From Ferruginibacter sp. (GTDB taxonomy: Bacteria > Bacteroidota > Bacteroidia > Chitinophagales > Chitinophagaceae), in contig JANXSK010000141.1 in assembly GCA_025352695.1 (NCBI GenBank), forward strand, positions 1 to 61,423: a stretch of DNA of 61,423 bases. Reading direction: 5' to 3'. Below are positions 38,557 to 47,966 of this stretch, piece after piece. The position numbers were made by a program, and so were the translations under genes. Positions within the stretch are counted from its first letter, which is position 1; each line of letters begins with the position of its first letter. The notes beneath the pieces are model-generated. The model was not told the DNA's origin. It did no database searches and was given only the letters and a program-made list of their open reading frames with translations.

Positions 38557-39205
38557 AAAAAGCTTTGGTTATAAAAATGCAAAAAATGATAAAAGCGATA
38601 TTGTGTACATTCCATATTTTGTCTGCAAGGTCAACATCTGTGTTAACCATTGGTACGTAAAATAAAAAAACAAAAAAATTGATTACTACATAAATACTCA
38701 ACCCTGTCACAATCCAAAAATCCGGACCTTCTGCCAGTGCATTATTTTCATCCCGTAACTCAGACAAATAATATTGCATGCAATACACTAATAAAAGATA
38801 GGCTTCCGCCGCCAATAAATTTCCACTTAAGTGTTTTGGATTAAAAAAATTATCAAAAAAAATAAAATTAATAAGGATAAATAAAACAGATGATATTGCC
38901 AACAGTTTTTTAAGTGTAACAAAAGAAGTTTGCGGGAGCTGCATAAAAAAAACACTAAAACAAGCAAACCTAGCAACCGAATGAATATTGTAATAAGGAT
39001 TGTTGCTTTGTAGCCAGTTTGGAAAATAAACCTTGTACCCCATTATTACATCAATCACTAAATTAATCAGCAATGCAAGCCATAAATAGATGATTACAGG
39101 TTTTAAAAAATCAGGTTGCTCTCGTTTAAATAATAAAACAAGTAGTGGTATCAGCAAGGCCCAAACCTCCGACCAGTCAAGTATAAATTGTAATAATCTA
39201 CTCAC
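38525..39205 (-). CDS. Seven-helix membrane protein paired with histidine kinase
   Basis: 226 residues with about seven membrane helices (WALLIPLLVLLF, IIYLWLALLINLVIDVIMGY, LLAISSVLFILINFIFFDNF, WIVTGLSIYVVINFFVFLFY, NVHNIAFIIFCIFITKAFYG). It resembles the 7TM sensor half of split sensor kinases. It is translationally coupled to the kinase by a 32-bp overlap (38525-38556). The ligand is unknown. Confidence 0.8.
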   Translation of the reverse strand: MSRLLQFILDWSEVWALLIPLLVLLFKREQPDFLKPVIIYLWLALLINLVIDVIMGYKVYFPNWLQSNNPYYNIHSVARFACFSVFFMQLPQTSFVTLKKLLAISSVLFILINFIFFDNFFNPKHLSGNLLAAEAYLLLVYCMQYYLSELRDENNALAEGPDFWIVTGLSIYVVINFFVFLFYVPMVNTDVDLADKIWNVHNIAFIIFCIFITKAFYGPFRNKFTI

Positions 39206-39374
39206 TATAAAATGATTTATTTTAGGAACAAAACAAAATTAAATGCTGAAAATGAAAACTAATTGTAAATTAAAATAATGGGGTTAAATAATTATGATAT
39301 TAGGAAATTACGTATTATCTTTCATAATACTTTCTAACAAATAATTTTTATTTCACAATCCCTAAAATAAAACA

Positions 39375-39962
39375 ATGGCAAAGCATTTTATTTTAAAGAA
39401 GTATCCATTAATATTTTTATTTTCTATTCTTTCAGGTGGTTGTATCAATACTGATAAAAAACTTGAACCTGCAATAACTGAAGAAGGCAAAGTAATGAAT
39501 ATAGCAATTACTGCGCCTGCGGTGGCAAGTTTCGGTGGATACTTAGATACACTTTGGACAGATAGCTTGTCATTTTCAAATTTACCTGAAGGCAAAGAAG
39601 TTTTTGTATTTACCTTTAGAGATAAAGATACCTTAACACTGCATGGATGGGATGCCAAGGGACTGTTTAATACAGGATTTGATTCAATTCCCGACATTAG
39701 GTTATACAAAGGTAGACCCAGTAATTTAAACTACGGATCGGGTACTTATTTTGGAAATGTTATTCTGAATGATGCAAAAAAAATAAAAAAAATACTTAAG
39801 AAAGAAAATGCACAATATGTTTTATTTGCTCCCAAAAAATTAGGTGAACACATCAGTTATGAAATTTTGGTAGGTAAAGAAAACCCTATTGCTTTAATAA
39901 AAAAAATGATAGTTATACCAACCAATGTTACAGCCAATCCTTCACCACCCAAAAACTATTAA
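39375..39962 (+). CDS. Hypothetical lipoprotein, paralogue of the next gene
   Basis: 195 residues with a lipoprotein signal (FSILSGGCINTDKK, lipobox Cys24). The body has no recognised family. Its C-terminal third (SGTYFGNVILNDAKKIKK, QYVLFAPKK, VTANPSPPKNY) matches the next gene (PGTYFANVLLFGRDIKKIK, SYVVFIPFIK, VTANPSPPRKYTY), so the two are tandem duplicates. The shared tail VTANPSPP followed by a basic residue and Tyr is distinctive. Probably a periplasmic or outer-membrane protein. Confidence 0.75.
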   Translation: MAKHFILKKYPLIFLFSILSGGCINTDKKLEPAITEEGKVMNIAITAPAVASFGGYLDTLWTDSLSFSNLPEGKEVFVFTFRDKDTLTLHGWDAKGLFNTGFDSIPDIRLYKGRPSNLNYGSGTYFGNVILNDAKKIKKILKKENAQYVLFAPKKLGEHISYEILVGKENPIALIKKMIVIPTNVTANPSPPKNY

Positions 39963-40073
39963 AATTGATTTTGTTATTACTTCAGAAGTATCAGTGTTTA
40001 CTATTTGCTCTTGTCTACAAATGACTCATCTCTATTTTTATAAATAATTTATACATTATAAAAAAATAAAAAT

Positions 40074-40657
40074 ATGAAAAAAAACTTTTTTATAAATGCA
40101 ATGCATTACTTCTTTTAATCTTCTTTTTGTTAGCAACAAGTTTTACCAATAGCAATGCTGTTAAAAGTAATACAGTAAAAGTAACTTCAAAAGATACCAG
40201 CAATCCACAGTTGTCACCAATAGGAGATTTACATATTTTATGGGTAAAAAGTGCTGAATTTAAAAATCTAAAGGGTAAAATATTTTTAATATTCAGGTTT
40301 TTATCAAATAGTCTTATAACTTTAAATATCTGGCCAATCAAGGGACGACTTCGAATTAAATATTATTCAAAACCTACTATTCAATTAAATGTAAGTAAGC
40401 AAATTGGAATTGCCTACCTACCCGGAACCTATTTTGCAAACGTGCTTCTTTTTGGTAGAGATATTAAAAAAATTAAAGACTCAATTTCTGTTACCAAAAA
40501 GAGTTATGTAGTATTTATTCCCTTTATAAAGAACGATCAAATCTGTTATGATATCGCACTTACCGATGATGACCCTGATCAGGAAACTAAAGGACTTATA
40601 TTTACAGATAAAATAGTTACAGCTAATCCTTCACCACCAAGAAAGTATACTTATTGA
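40074..40657 (+). pseudogene. Hypothetical secreted paralogue with frameshift in its signal peptide
   Basis: The conserved body runs from TTG 40127 (176 residues), but the signal peptide lies just upstream in the same frame as LFYKCNALLLLIFFLLATSF, and the only good start codon, ATG at 40074, is one base out of frame with it. The two are separated by an A8 tract directly after ATG. One extra A would give MKKKLFYKCNALLLLI and a full secreted protein. Either a slipped poly-A tract (true decay or phase variation) or a sequence error. The body shares the VTANPSPP tail with the gene upstream. If the tract is an error, the gene is intact. Confidence 0.6.
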
Positions 40658-41485
40658 ATTTTTTTATCGATTGATGCAAAATAGCCATATTAATATTTTG
40701 TAAACCTAAGTACTAAAATTGGGCTATAAAAAAATGTATTTTAGGCACTATCCTATAAATATCTTAGAATCCTATTTCTTTTTTAAGCTTTTAACTTGCA
40801 ATTTGTTTTAAAGTTTGTACCATTTTTTACTCTTTTAAAAATAAAATCACAACTGCTAAAAATTATAATTTCAATAGTTGTGTAGCTAATACATCCATCA
40901 CTTAAATAGCTGCAGATTGTTTTACCGTAGCTAATACTTACCGAAATGTGAATGTGCGAACCGTTAGCTGAAAGTGTACCTGTAAGACATAAAATTTAAA
41001 AATGACCGTTGTCCGAACTACTAGTTTGCTATTTGGAAAAGCGGATATTGTAATTGATTTACCTTCCCACATAGGTGCTTATCCAGCCAGCACTTATTTT
41101 ATTTTCATCAACAAACTTTTATATATCCTTTTTTAGATATTGCCCTGGTTTAAGCCGAAACGCATAGGCTTTTAAAGGTTGCAAAGCTTTCGTTGTTTTG
41201 CAGATTGAATAAATGTAAGATTGAAAATATTATGATGGTCGGATGCTGGATAAAAATTCAAGCATATTTATTTAATTTTATTATCCTTTCATTCAATATT
41301 CCTTATTATGGTGCCACAAAAATTTTATTAATTGATGTTAAACCTTATTTTACATCAATTGTTTCTTAATCTAAGCTATTACTTTTACTTTAGTATTGTG
41401 GAAAAAATAAGTAAACTTATTAATAATAAAATAGTAACTGATAAACAAAGATTATTTTTAATCAGTAGTACATTAAACAAAAAAT
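40658..41485. other. Intergenic stretch, 828 bp
   Basis: No gene assigned. A plus-strand frame at about 41002-41136 (IDLPSHIGAYPASTYFIFIN) resembles the VSKQIGIAYLPGTYFANVLL part of the upstream paralogue, so this may be a third, decayed copy. Otherwise AT-rich spacer before msrA. Confidence 0.35.
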
Positions 41486-42043
41486 ATGAGTGAAATAAAT
41501 AAAACTTTGGCAACAGCTACTTTAGGTACAGGCTGTTTTTGGTGTACAGAAGCCGTTTTTCAACAATTGGAAGGAGTAGAAAAAGTAACCAGTGGATATT
41601 GTGGTGGTAATGTTGAAAATCCCACTTATAAGGAAGTATGTAACGGTACCACAGGGCATGCTGAATGCTTAAATATTGAATACGATTCATCAAAAATTTC
41701 GTTTGAAGACTTACTGGAAGTTTTTTGGAAAACACACGATCCTACCACGCTTAATAGGCAGGGAAATGATATCGGTACTCAATACCGTAGTGTTGTATTT
41801 TATCATAGCCAACAACAGAAAACTATTACAGAAAATCAAATTGCAGAATTAGATAAAAGTGGTTCATGGAATAATCCAATAGTAACTACATTAGAAACAT
41901 TTGTAAAATTTTATGCTGCTGAAGATTATCATAATAATTATTTTAATAACAATGGAGGAAATCCATATTGCCAAATGGTAGTAAGGCCAAAAGTAGAAAA
42001 ATTTGAAAAGGTGTTTAAGGATAAATTAAAACACAAAAATTAA
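41486..42043 (+). CDS. msrA: Peptide-methionine (S)-S-oxide reductase
   Basis: 185 residues with the MsrA signature TGCFWCTEAVF (catalytic Cys17), GVEKVTSGYCGG, EVFWKTHDPTTLNRQGND and DIGTQYRSVVFYHS. It reduces methionine-S-sulfoxide in proteins using a thiol donor such as thioredoxin. No signal peptide, so it is cytoplasmic. Alone in its transcript as far as can be seen. Confidence 0.96.
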   Translation: MSEINKTLATATLGTGCFWCTEAVFQQLEGVEKVTSGYCGGNVENPTYKEVCNGTTGHAECLNIEYDSSKISFEDLLEVFWKTHDPTTLNRQGNDIGTQYRSVVFYHSQQQKTITENQIAELDKSGSWNNPIVTTLETFVKFYAAEDYHNNYFNNNGGNPYCQMVVRPKVEKFEKVFKDKLKHKN

Positions 42044-42105
42044 AATCGTTTATCAAAATCAGAGTCCTAAACACCAATCAATTTTATTAATTTGAAATCT
42101 GCATG

Positions 42106-42483
42106 TTACAGATTTATTAAGTAATTGTATTCAATTTTTATAGTTACTGAAGGAATCTTTAAAACAGCTGTAGCCGCATCATTTAACCAGGTAGCAGCCA
42201 TCAGCTGGCAATAAGAAAAACTATTAATCTGCTCCCGGTTTTTCTTTAAACTTTCTGCTTCAATAGTAAGTATCGGTAGTTTAAAAGGTAATTCTATCAG
42301 CATCACCTTATACATCTTACCTTGCCATTAGCCACTTCTTTGTACAGGATTTTCAAGACGGGCGAGTGAACGGCTGACTGTTGTATAAATCACAAATCTT
42401 CCCTTAGCATTCTATTTTGCGGGATAACTACTGGCTTGTAAAGATTTGCAATATTGTTCTGTTGTAATCCGGTAAACTATCAT
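42106..42483 (-). pseudogene. Broken RES-domain toxin (ParS-RES module)
   Basis: From ATG 42483 one continuous frame reads MIVYRITTEQYCKSLQASSY, then PAK, stop, NAKGRFVIYTTVSRSLARLE, NPVQRSG, stop, MYKVMLIELPF ... AAT-WLNDAATAVLKIPS ... EYNYLINL and stop. Two nonsense codons (TAG near 42414, likely from Trp, and TAA near 42327) disrupt it, and the tail stops short of the usual end. RES toxins degrade NAD+; here the toxin is dead. It follows a broken ParS-type antitoxin on the same strand by 37 bp. Confidence 0.85.
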
Positions 42484-42520
42484 GCAATATCTCCGTGTTT
42501 TATACGGTTTTATTCATCCT

Positions 42521-42917
42521 TTAAAAAATTATATCTGTAACAGTAGGTATAACATTAAGTAGAATGAGGTTTCCTAATCCGTAGGCTGGTTTATCAAGCC
42601 TTTGGTTAAAGCAATCTGTATTACCAAATACTTTTACACCTTTGTGAAAAAGCACAATGGTTTTTAAAATATACTCGTTTTGTAAGGGGCTACATTTTTA
42701 TCTTCTTATGATAACGCGTTACAGTTTTATAAGAGACATCCAGCAGATCTGCTGCAAAATCTTTATCATAATTGGCTATTTTTATCATGTCATTAAAAGA
42801 TGTGGCATACATAGCTTGTGGCTCAACTAAAATGTTTTGTTCTTTGTGCTGTATGTAACTGACGTATTGTTCATACATCTTTTTTACAGCTATATTTTCA
42901 TTTAAAGAATTGCACAT
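42521..42917 (-). pseudogene. Broken ParS/Xre-type antitoxin (DUF2384)
   Basis: The N-terminal half (MCNSLNENIAVKKMYEQ ... DLLDVSYKTVTRYHKKIKM) ends in a premature stop at 42690. The C-terminal half continues out of frame as VLFHKGVKVFGNTDCFNQRL and DKPAYGLGNLILLNVI to a stop at 42521. The VFG...F..WL..P.YGLGN motif is diagnostic for MbcA/ParS antitoxins. One frameshift or short loss splits it. It is the partner of the RES toxin downstream. Confidence 0.85.
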
Positions 42918-42977
42918 ACAAAATTTATTTATTCAAAAAAACATTTGTCCAAAATTTTAATAATTTTAATCATAATT

Positions 42978-44606
42978 TTATTTAATCTTAACCTTTCGTA
43001 ATTCTAATAAGTTTAATCCTGTTGGTAAAAAATTTATAATATTATTGTGCACCAAATGTATAGCCACGTCGTACCAAAGCGGTACTACAGGAGCATCATC
43101 AATTATCAGCTGATCCATTTGTTGGTAAATAGCATATCGGATAGAATCGTTTTTTTCTGCAATTGCTTTTTCATATAAAGAATCATATAATGAATTACTA
43201 TACCTTGTATAATTGGGTGGTGCAGGATTTTTTCCATAAAAAACGCTTAGGTAATTTTCCGCATCAGGGTAATCTGCAATCCAACTTGCTCTAAAAAATA
43301 GGGCCTGCGATTTTGAAGTCTGCTCCAGCAATAAACTTTTTTGTATTACCTCTACCTGAACCTTTATCCCAATCTGCCGCAACTCGTTGGCTATATAGCC
43401 TGCAAAGTCGGAGTAAACAGGTATAGTTAATAATTTTATGAAAGGCAAATCTATTCCATTAGCAAATCCGGCTTCAGCTAATAATTGTTTTGCTTTGGCA
43501 ACATCATACTCGTAGCCTTTTACTTTTACAGTATCAAAAGATGGAAGTCCGGCTGGTACAAAGCCACTCTCTGCAGCAATACCAATTGAATTGCGTAAAT
43601 ACAACATCATCTTTTGCCTGTCGAATCCATAATTAATTGCTTGCCTTATTTTTTTTAACCGCAACGGTGAATTTTTTACCAGTTCATTTTCTCCATCCAC
43701 TAAAATTCCCAGGTATTCTGTATTGAGGTAAGGGTGTTTTTGCAATAATAATTTGCCTTGCCATTCATTTTTTAAATTACCCGTTTTGGTTAATAATTCA
43801 TCTTTAAATGAGGCTTCAATATCATTGATAAAATCCAACCTGTTTTGCTGAAACTCTAAAAATTCAGTTGCTTTACTATCAAAAAAAGAAACTTTAATTC
43901 CATCTAAATAAGGTAACGCATTTCCGCTGTCATCTTTTTCAAAATAATATGCATTTCTTTTTAATATAAGCGCCTGTCCCTCTTCCCAGGCCACCATTTC
44001 AAAAGGTCCGCTACCAATAGGATGTCGACGAAAATTACTGCCATATTGCTCCACAGCTTCTTTGGCAACAATTGAACAATACTGCATACTAAGAATGCCT
44101 AAAATGGGTTGAAAAGGACGTACCAGTTTTAATTGAAAAGTAGAGTCATTCAGTGCTTTAAACCCAATGGCTGAATCTACCTTGTTATTAAATATCCATG
44201 CACCCGGACTAGCCACATTTTTATCAATGATCCTTTTAAAACTATATTCTACATCCTGTGCTGTAAGCCGCCTGCCTTTACCATCAGCAAAAATAATATC
44301 ATCATGAAAGAAAACATCTGTTCGCAGGTGAAAAATAAAGGTCAGGTTATCCGCTGCAACCTCCCAGCTTTTTGCAAGGGAAGGTTTCAACTGATTTTCG
44401 GCATCTACTTCTACCAAAGTATTATACAATTGATGAATGACCCACATAATGGACTGATTTTTTGCAAATGCAGGATCTAATGAAGCAATGCCGGTTTGCT
44501 CGTTGTAATGAAATATTTTTTTATCTGGATGCTGGTGGGATTTGCACGAAGTAAAGAAAATAATGAATACTATTATAATAAATATTGAATAATTTTTTAA
44601 CCGCAT
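42978..44606 (-). CDS. Peptide/nickel-type ABC solute-binding lipoprotein (SBP_bac_5)
   Basis: 542 residues. Lipoprotein signal (IIFFTSCKSHQHPD) and the type 5 solute-binding fold: YNTLVEVDAENQLKPSLAKS, DVEYSFKRIIDKNVASPGAW, VKELF-like substrate segment HPIGSGPFEMVAWEEGQ, IRQAINYGFDRQKM and LFFRASWIADYPDAENYL. It would capture oligopeptides or similar solutes. No permease or ATPase gene is adjacent, so it either works with a remote transporter or has another binding role, as many Bacteroidota orphan SBPs do. Confidence 0.88.
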   Translation of the reverse strand: MRLKNYSIFIIIVFIIFFTSCKSHQHPDKKIFHYNEQTGIASLDPAFAKNQSIMWVIHQLYNTLVEVDAENQLKPSLAKSWEVAADNLTFIFHLRTDVFFHDDIIFADGKGRRLTAQDVEYSFKRIIDKNVASPGAWIFNNKVDSAIGFKALNDSTFQLKLVRPFQPILGILSMQYCSIVAKEAVEQYGSNFRRHPIGSGPFEMVAWEEGQALILKRNAYYFEKDDSGNALPYLDGIKVSFFDSKATEFLEFQQNRLDFINDIEASFKDELLTKTGNLKNEWQGKLLLQKHPYLNTEYLGILVDGENELVKNSPLRLKKIRQAINYGFDRQKMMLYLRNSIGIAAESGFVPAGLPSFDTVKVKGYEYDVAKAKQLLAEAGFANGIDLPFIKLLTIPVYSDFAGYIANELRQIGIKVQVEVIQKSLLLEQTSKSQALFFRASWIADYPDAENYLSVFYGKNPAPPNYTRYSNSLYDSLYEKAIAEKNDSIRYAIYQQMDQLIIDDAPVVPLWYDVAIHLVHNNIINFLPTGLNLLELRKVKIK

Positions 44607-44636
44607 GTTTTATATAATTCTACATAAATTTATGCA

Positions 44637-46343
44637 ATGAAACTGAAACACCTCCTACTCTTATTTGTATGCTTTTTATATATCGGCCTCACACAAACCC
44701 AAGCCCAGTTATTAAAAGAAAAAAAAGTTTACACACATGCAGATACTTTGAGGGGAACTAATGGCCCTGGTAGAGTTTGGTGGGATGTTATCAAGTACGA
44801 CCTGCATGTAAAATTTAATATTGAGGATAGTACGATTAGTGGATGGAACGTAATTCAATTTAAAGCTTTAAAAAAAGGAGAAGTTATGCAGATCGACCTT
44901 CAAGAGCCATTAATTGTTGATAGTATAAAATTTACTTTTAGCGATACTTTAAAAATCAAAAGAGGTGTTACGGCCAGATATTATACTAACTTTAAGGAAA
45001 CTGATATAAAAAAAGATGGAAATGTTTACATGATTCCAATAAAAGAGTATGGAAATGGAAGCTATAATTTCATAACAATCTATTACCACGGCAAACCACA
45101 AATAGCCAAACGTCCACCATGGGATGGTGGCCTTATCTGGAAAAAAGATGCCAACAACAATCCATGGGTCAGCATTGCATGTCAGGGTTTGGGAGCAAGT
45201 GTTTGGTATCCTTGCAAAGATGTTCAGATTGATGAACCTGATAGCGCAGAAATGCATATAACCATACCCGATAGTTTGGTATGTGTTGGTAATGGACGCT
45301 TAAGAGGTAAAATAAATAATGGAGACGGAACTGTTACTTACGACTGGGCTGTTGTAAGTCCAATCAATAATTATTGCCTTATTCCCTACATAGGCAAATA
45401 CGTACACTTTAATGAAATGTACAAAGGAGAAAAAGGCAATTTAACAATGGATTATTGGGTGCTTGATTACAATCTTGAAAAAGCAAAAAAACAATTTCAG
45501 GATGCCCCAAGGATGATGAAAGCCTTTGAATATTGGTTTGGTCCCTACCCTTTTTATGAAGATGGTTACAAACTTGTTGATGCACCGCATTTAGGAATGG
45601 AACACCAAAGTGCTACTGCTTATGGCAACGGCTACCTAAATGGTTATAATGGCACAGACCTTAGTGGCAGTGGTTGGGGATTAAAATGGGATTTCATTAT
45701 TATACATGAAAGCGGTCACGAATGGTTTGCCAATAATATTACTACAAAAGATATTGCAGATATGTGGGTACATGAAGGATTTACCAATTACAGCGAAACT
45801 TTATTTACAGAATATTTTTATGGCAAAGAGGCTGCTACTGATTATGTTATAGGAACAAGAAAAAGAATTTTAAATGACATTCCTATCATTGGTCCGTATG
45901 GGGTTAATAAAGAAGGCAGTGGCGATATGTATTACAAAGGAGGTAATATGCTGCACACCATTCGGCAAGTGATTAACAACGATGCTTTATTTAGAAATAT
46001 TTTAAGAGGATTAAATAAAACTTTTTATCACCAAACAGTTACTACCAAACAGATAGAAGAGTATATCAGTACGCAATCTGGCAACAATTTTAGTAAAGTT
46101 TTTGACCAGTATTTAAGAACCATCCAAATTCCAATGTTGGAATATAAACAGAATAAATATAAACTCCAATATCGCTATATCAATTGCATTAAAAATTTCA
46201 AGCTACCACTTAAAATTAATTTCAAAGGTGCACGTTGGATTAAACCAACAGCGGCCTGGCAAACATTAAATCTATATCCGGAAGGAAACTATAAATTTTC
46301 AGTTGATCCAAATTTTTATATCAATACAAAAAAGGTAGATTAA
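44637..46343 (+). CDS. M1-family metallopeptidase
   Basis: 568 residues with a signal peptide (ends TQAQ, residue 24). M1 hallmarks are GMEHQSATAYG (320-330), the zinc site HESGHEWF with His357, Glu358 and His361, and the third ligand Glu380 in WVHEGFTNY. It is a truncated M1 form (no full C-terminal helical domain) typical of secreted Bacteroidota aminopeptidases. It probably trims peptides in the periplasm. A flippase gene follows 20 bp downstream on the same strand, perhaps co-transcribed. The upstream solute-binding gene is divergent. Confidence 0.93.
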   Translation: MKLKHLLLLFVCFLYIGLTQTQAQLLKEKKVYTHADTLRGTNGPGRVWWDVIKYDLHVKFNIEDSTISGWNVIQFKALKKGEVMQIDLQEPLIVDSIKFTFSDTLKIKRGVTARYYTNFKETDIKKDGNVYMIPIKEYGNGSYNFITIYYHGKPQIAKRPPWDGGLIWKKDANNNPWVSIACQGLGASVWYPCKDVQIDEPDSAEMHITIPDSLVCVGNGRLRGKINNGDGTVTYDWAVVSPINNYCLIPYIGKYVHFNEMYKGEKGNLTMDYWVLDYNLEKAKKQFQDAPRMMKAFEYWFGPYPFYEDGYKLVDAPHLGMEHQSATAYGNGYLNGYNGTDLSGSGWGLKWDFIIIHESGHEWFANNITTKDIADMWVHEGFTNYSETLFTEYFYGKEAATDYVIGTRKRILNDIPIIGPYGVNKEGSGDMYYKGGNMLHTIRQVINNDALFRNILRGLNKTFYHQTVTTKQIEEYISTQSGNNFSKVFDQYLRTIQIPMLEYKQNKYKLQYRYINCIKNFKLPLKINFKGARWIKPTAAWQTLNLYPEGNYKFSVDPNFYINTKKVD

Positions 46344-46362
46344 TTTAGCTCCAAATAAAAGT

Positions 46363-47877
46363 ATGAGTCAGATAAGGAGACAAAGTATTATTTCTTCAGT
46401 GATGGTTTACTTTGGCTTTTCCCTTGGCTTTTTAAATACTTATTTGTTTACGAGAGATGGAGGCTTTACAAAAGAACAATATGGACTTACCGGCATTTTT
46501 ATTGCCATTGCCACTTTAATGTATTCCTTCGCCAACCTTGGTATGCCGTCATACATCTATAAGTTTTATCCTTATTATAATGACAATCTTGATAAAAAGA
46601 GAAATGATATTCTTACCTGGGCGTTGCTGGTTTCGCTTGCAGGATTTTGCTTTGTAGCCATTAGCGGCATTTATTTTAAAGATATCATCATTCGGAAATT
46701 TGGTGAAAATTCTCCCGAATTAGTAAAATATTATTATTGGATATTTCCATTTGGCCTTGGCCTTACACTCTATTCTATTTTAGAAAGCTATGCGTGGCAA
46801 CTAAAAAAATCGGTACTGACTAATTTTTTACGGGAGGTTCAGTTTCGTTTATTCACTACTATACTGATCATTTTAACTTTTGCAGGTTTTCTTACAAAGT
46901 TCGATATGTTCATTAAAGTGTATTCGTTTACCTATTTAGGCATTGCATTTATTCTGCTGGTATATCTTTTAGTGAAAGGATATATACACTTAACCTTTAC
47001 TGTTAGCATTGTTTCAAAAAAGTTTTTCAAAAAAATACTTACACTGGTTTCATTTGTTTTTGGAGGCTCATTGGTATATGCAATTTCCTCTGTTTTCGAT
47101 TCTCTCCTAATAGCCTCTGTTTTAACAAAGGGTTTGGAGCAAGTAGCCGTTTATACTCTGGCGCAAAATATAGCCAGCTTAATACAAGCGCCACAGCGTG
47201 GTATTGTATCTTCTTCTATTGCGGCATTATCGCAAGCATGGAAAGATAAAGACATGCCCAGAATTGCCAGGATTTATAAACAATCATCAATTAACCAATT
47301 GATATTTGCTGTGGGCATGTTTTCATTAATATGGCTAAATTTTTCAGACGCAGTTTTTACTTTTCATATGCAAAAAGGATATCTGGATGCTCGTTGGGTT
47401 TTCTTCTTTATTGGGCTAATGAGAATTATTGATATGGGTACAGGAGTTAATAGTCAAATCATCGGCACATCTACCAGGTGGAAATTTGAATTTTATACCG
47501 GTATCTTGCTATTGTTATTTACACTGCCGCTAAATTATATTTTAACCAAATATTATTATGGTATCATGGGGCCAGCCATTGCCAATCTTTTTACTTTTAC
47601 TGTGTACAATGCTATCCGCTACAGATACCTTCAAAAAAAGTTTAACCTGCAACCTTTTACCAAACAAACAGGCTACACTATTTTATTAGGATTATTTGCA
47701 TTTTTTATGTGCTACTTTTTGTTCACTAATTACAGCGGTTTTACAGGAATGTTTATTAGGAGTATTTGCTTCATTGCCATCTATACTGGCGGAACGGTAT
47801 ACTTAAAATTATCTGTAGATGTTTTGCCGGTTTGGCATACGTTACTCAGAAAAACAGGAATAAAAAAAGAAGAATAA
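46363..47877 (+). CDS. Oligosaccharide flippase family (Wzx/MATE-like) membrane protein
   Basis: 504 residues with about 14 membrane helices. The N-terminal region (GFSLGFLNTYLFTRDGGFTK, EQYGLTGIFIAIATLMYSFA) and PQRGIVSSSIAALSQAWKDK are typical of polysaccharide flippases. It would move lipid-linked glycans across the inner membrane. Unusually, no glycosyltransferase is adjacent. It starts 19 bp after the M1 gene. Confidence 0.87.
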   Translation: MSQIRRQSIISSVMVYFGFSLGFLNTYLFTRDGGFTKEQYGLTGIFIAIATLMYSFANLGMPSYIYKFYPYYNDNLDKKRNDILTWALLVSLAGFCFVAISGIYFKDIIIRKFGENSPELVKYYYWIFPFGLGLTLYSILESYAWQLKKSVLTNFLREVQFRLFTTILIILTFAGFLTKFDMFIKVYSFTYLGIAFILLVYLLVKGYIHLTFTVSIVSKKFFKKILTLVSFVFGGSLVYAISSVFDSLLIASVLTKGLEQVAVYTLAQNIASLIQAPQRGIVSSSIAALSQAWKDKDMPRIARIYKQSSINQLIFAVGMFSLIWLNFSDAVFTFHMQKGYLDARWVFFFIGLMRIIDMGTGVNSQIIGTSTRWKFEFYTGILLLLFTLPLNYILTKYYYGIMGPAIANLFTFTVYNAIRYRYLQKKFNLQPFTKQTGYTILLGLFAFFMCYFLFTNYSGFTGMFIRSICFIAIYTGGTVYLKLSVDVLPVWHTLLRKTGIKKEE

Positions 47878-47966
47878 CAATTCTCCCTGGTAAACTAAAA
47901 GCCTTTTGAATTATACTGCAAATCAAAAATTTAATGTTTCAAATTATGTACCAACCAATTATTTAA

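Noticed and set aside
42106..42917. Functional toxin-antitoxin pair
   Set aside because: Both partners carry frame-breaking changes, so it was called as remnants only.
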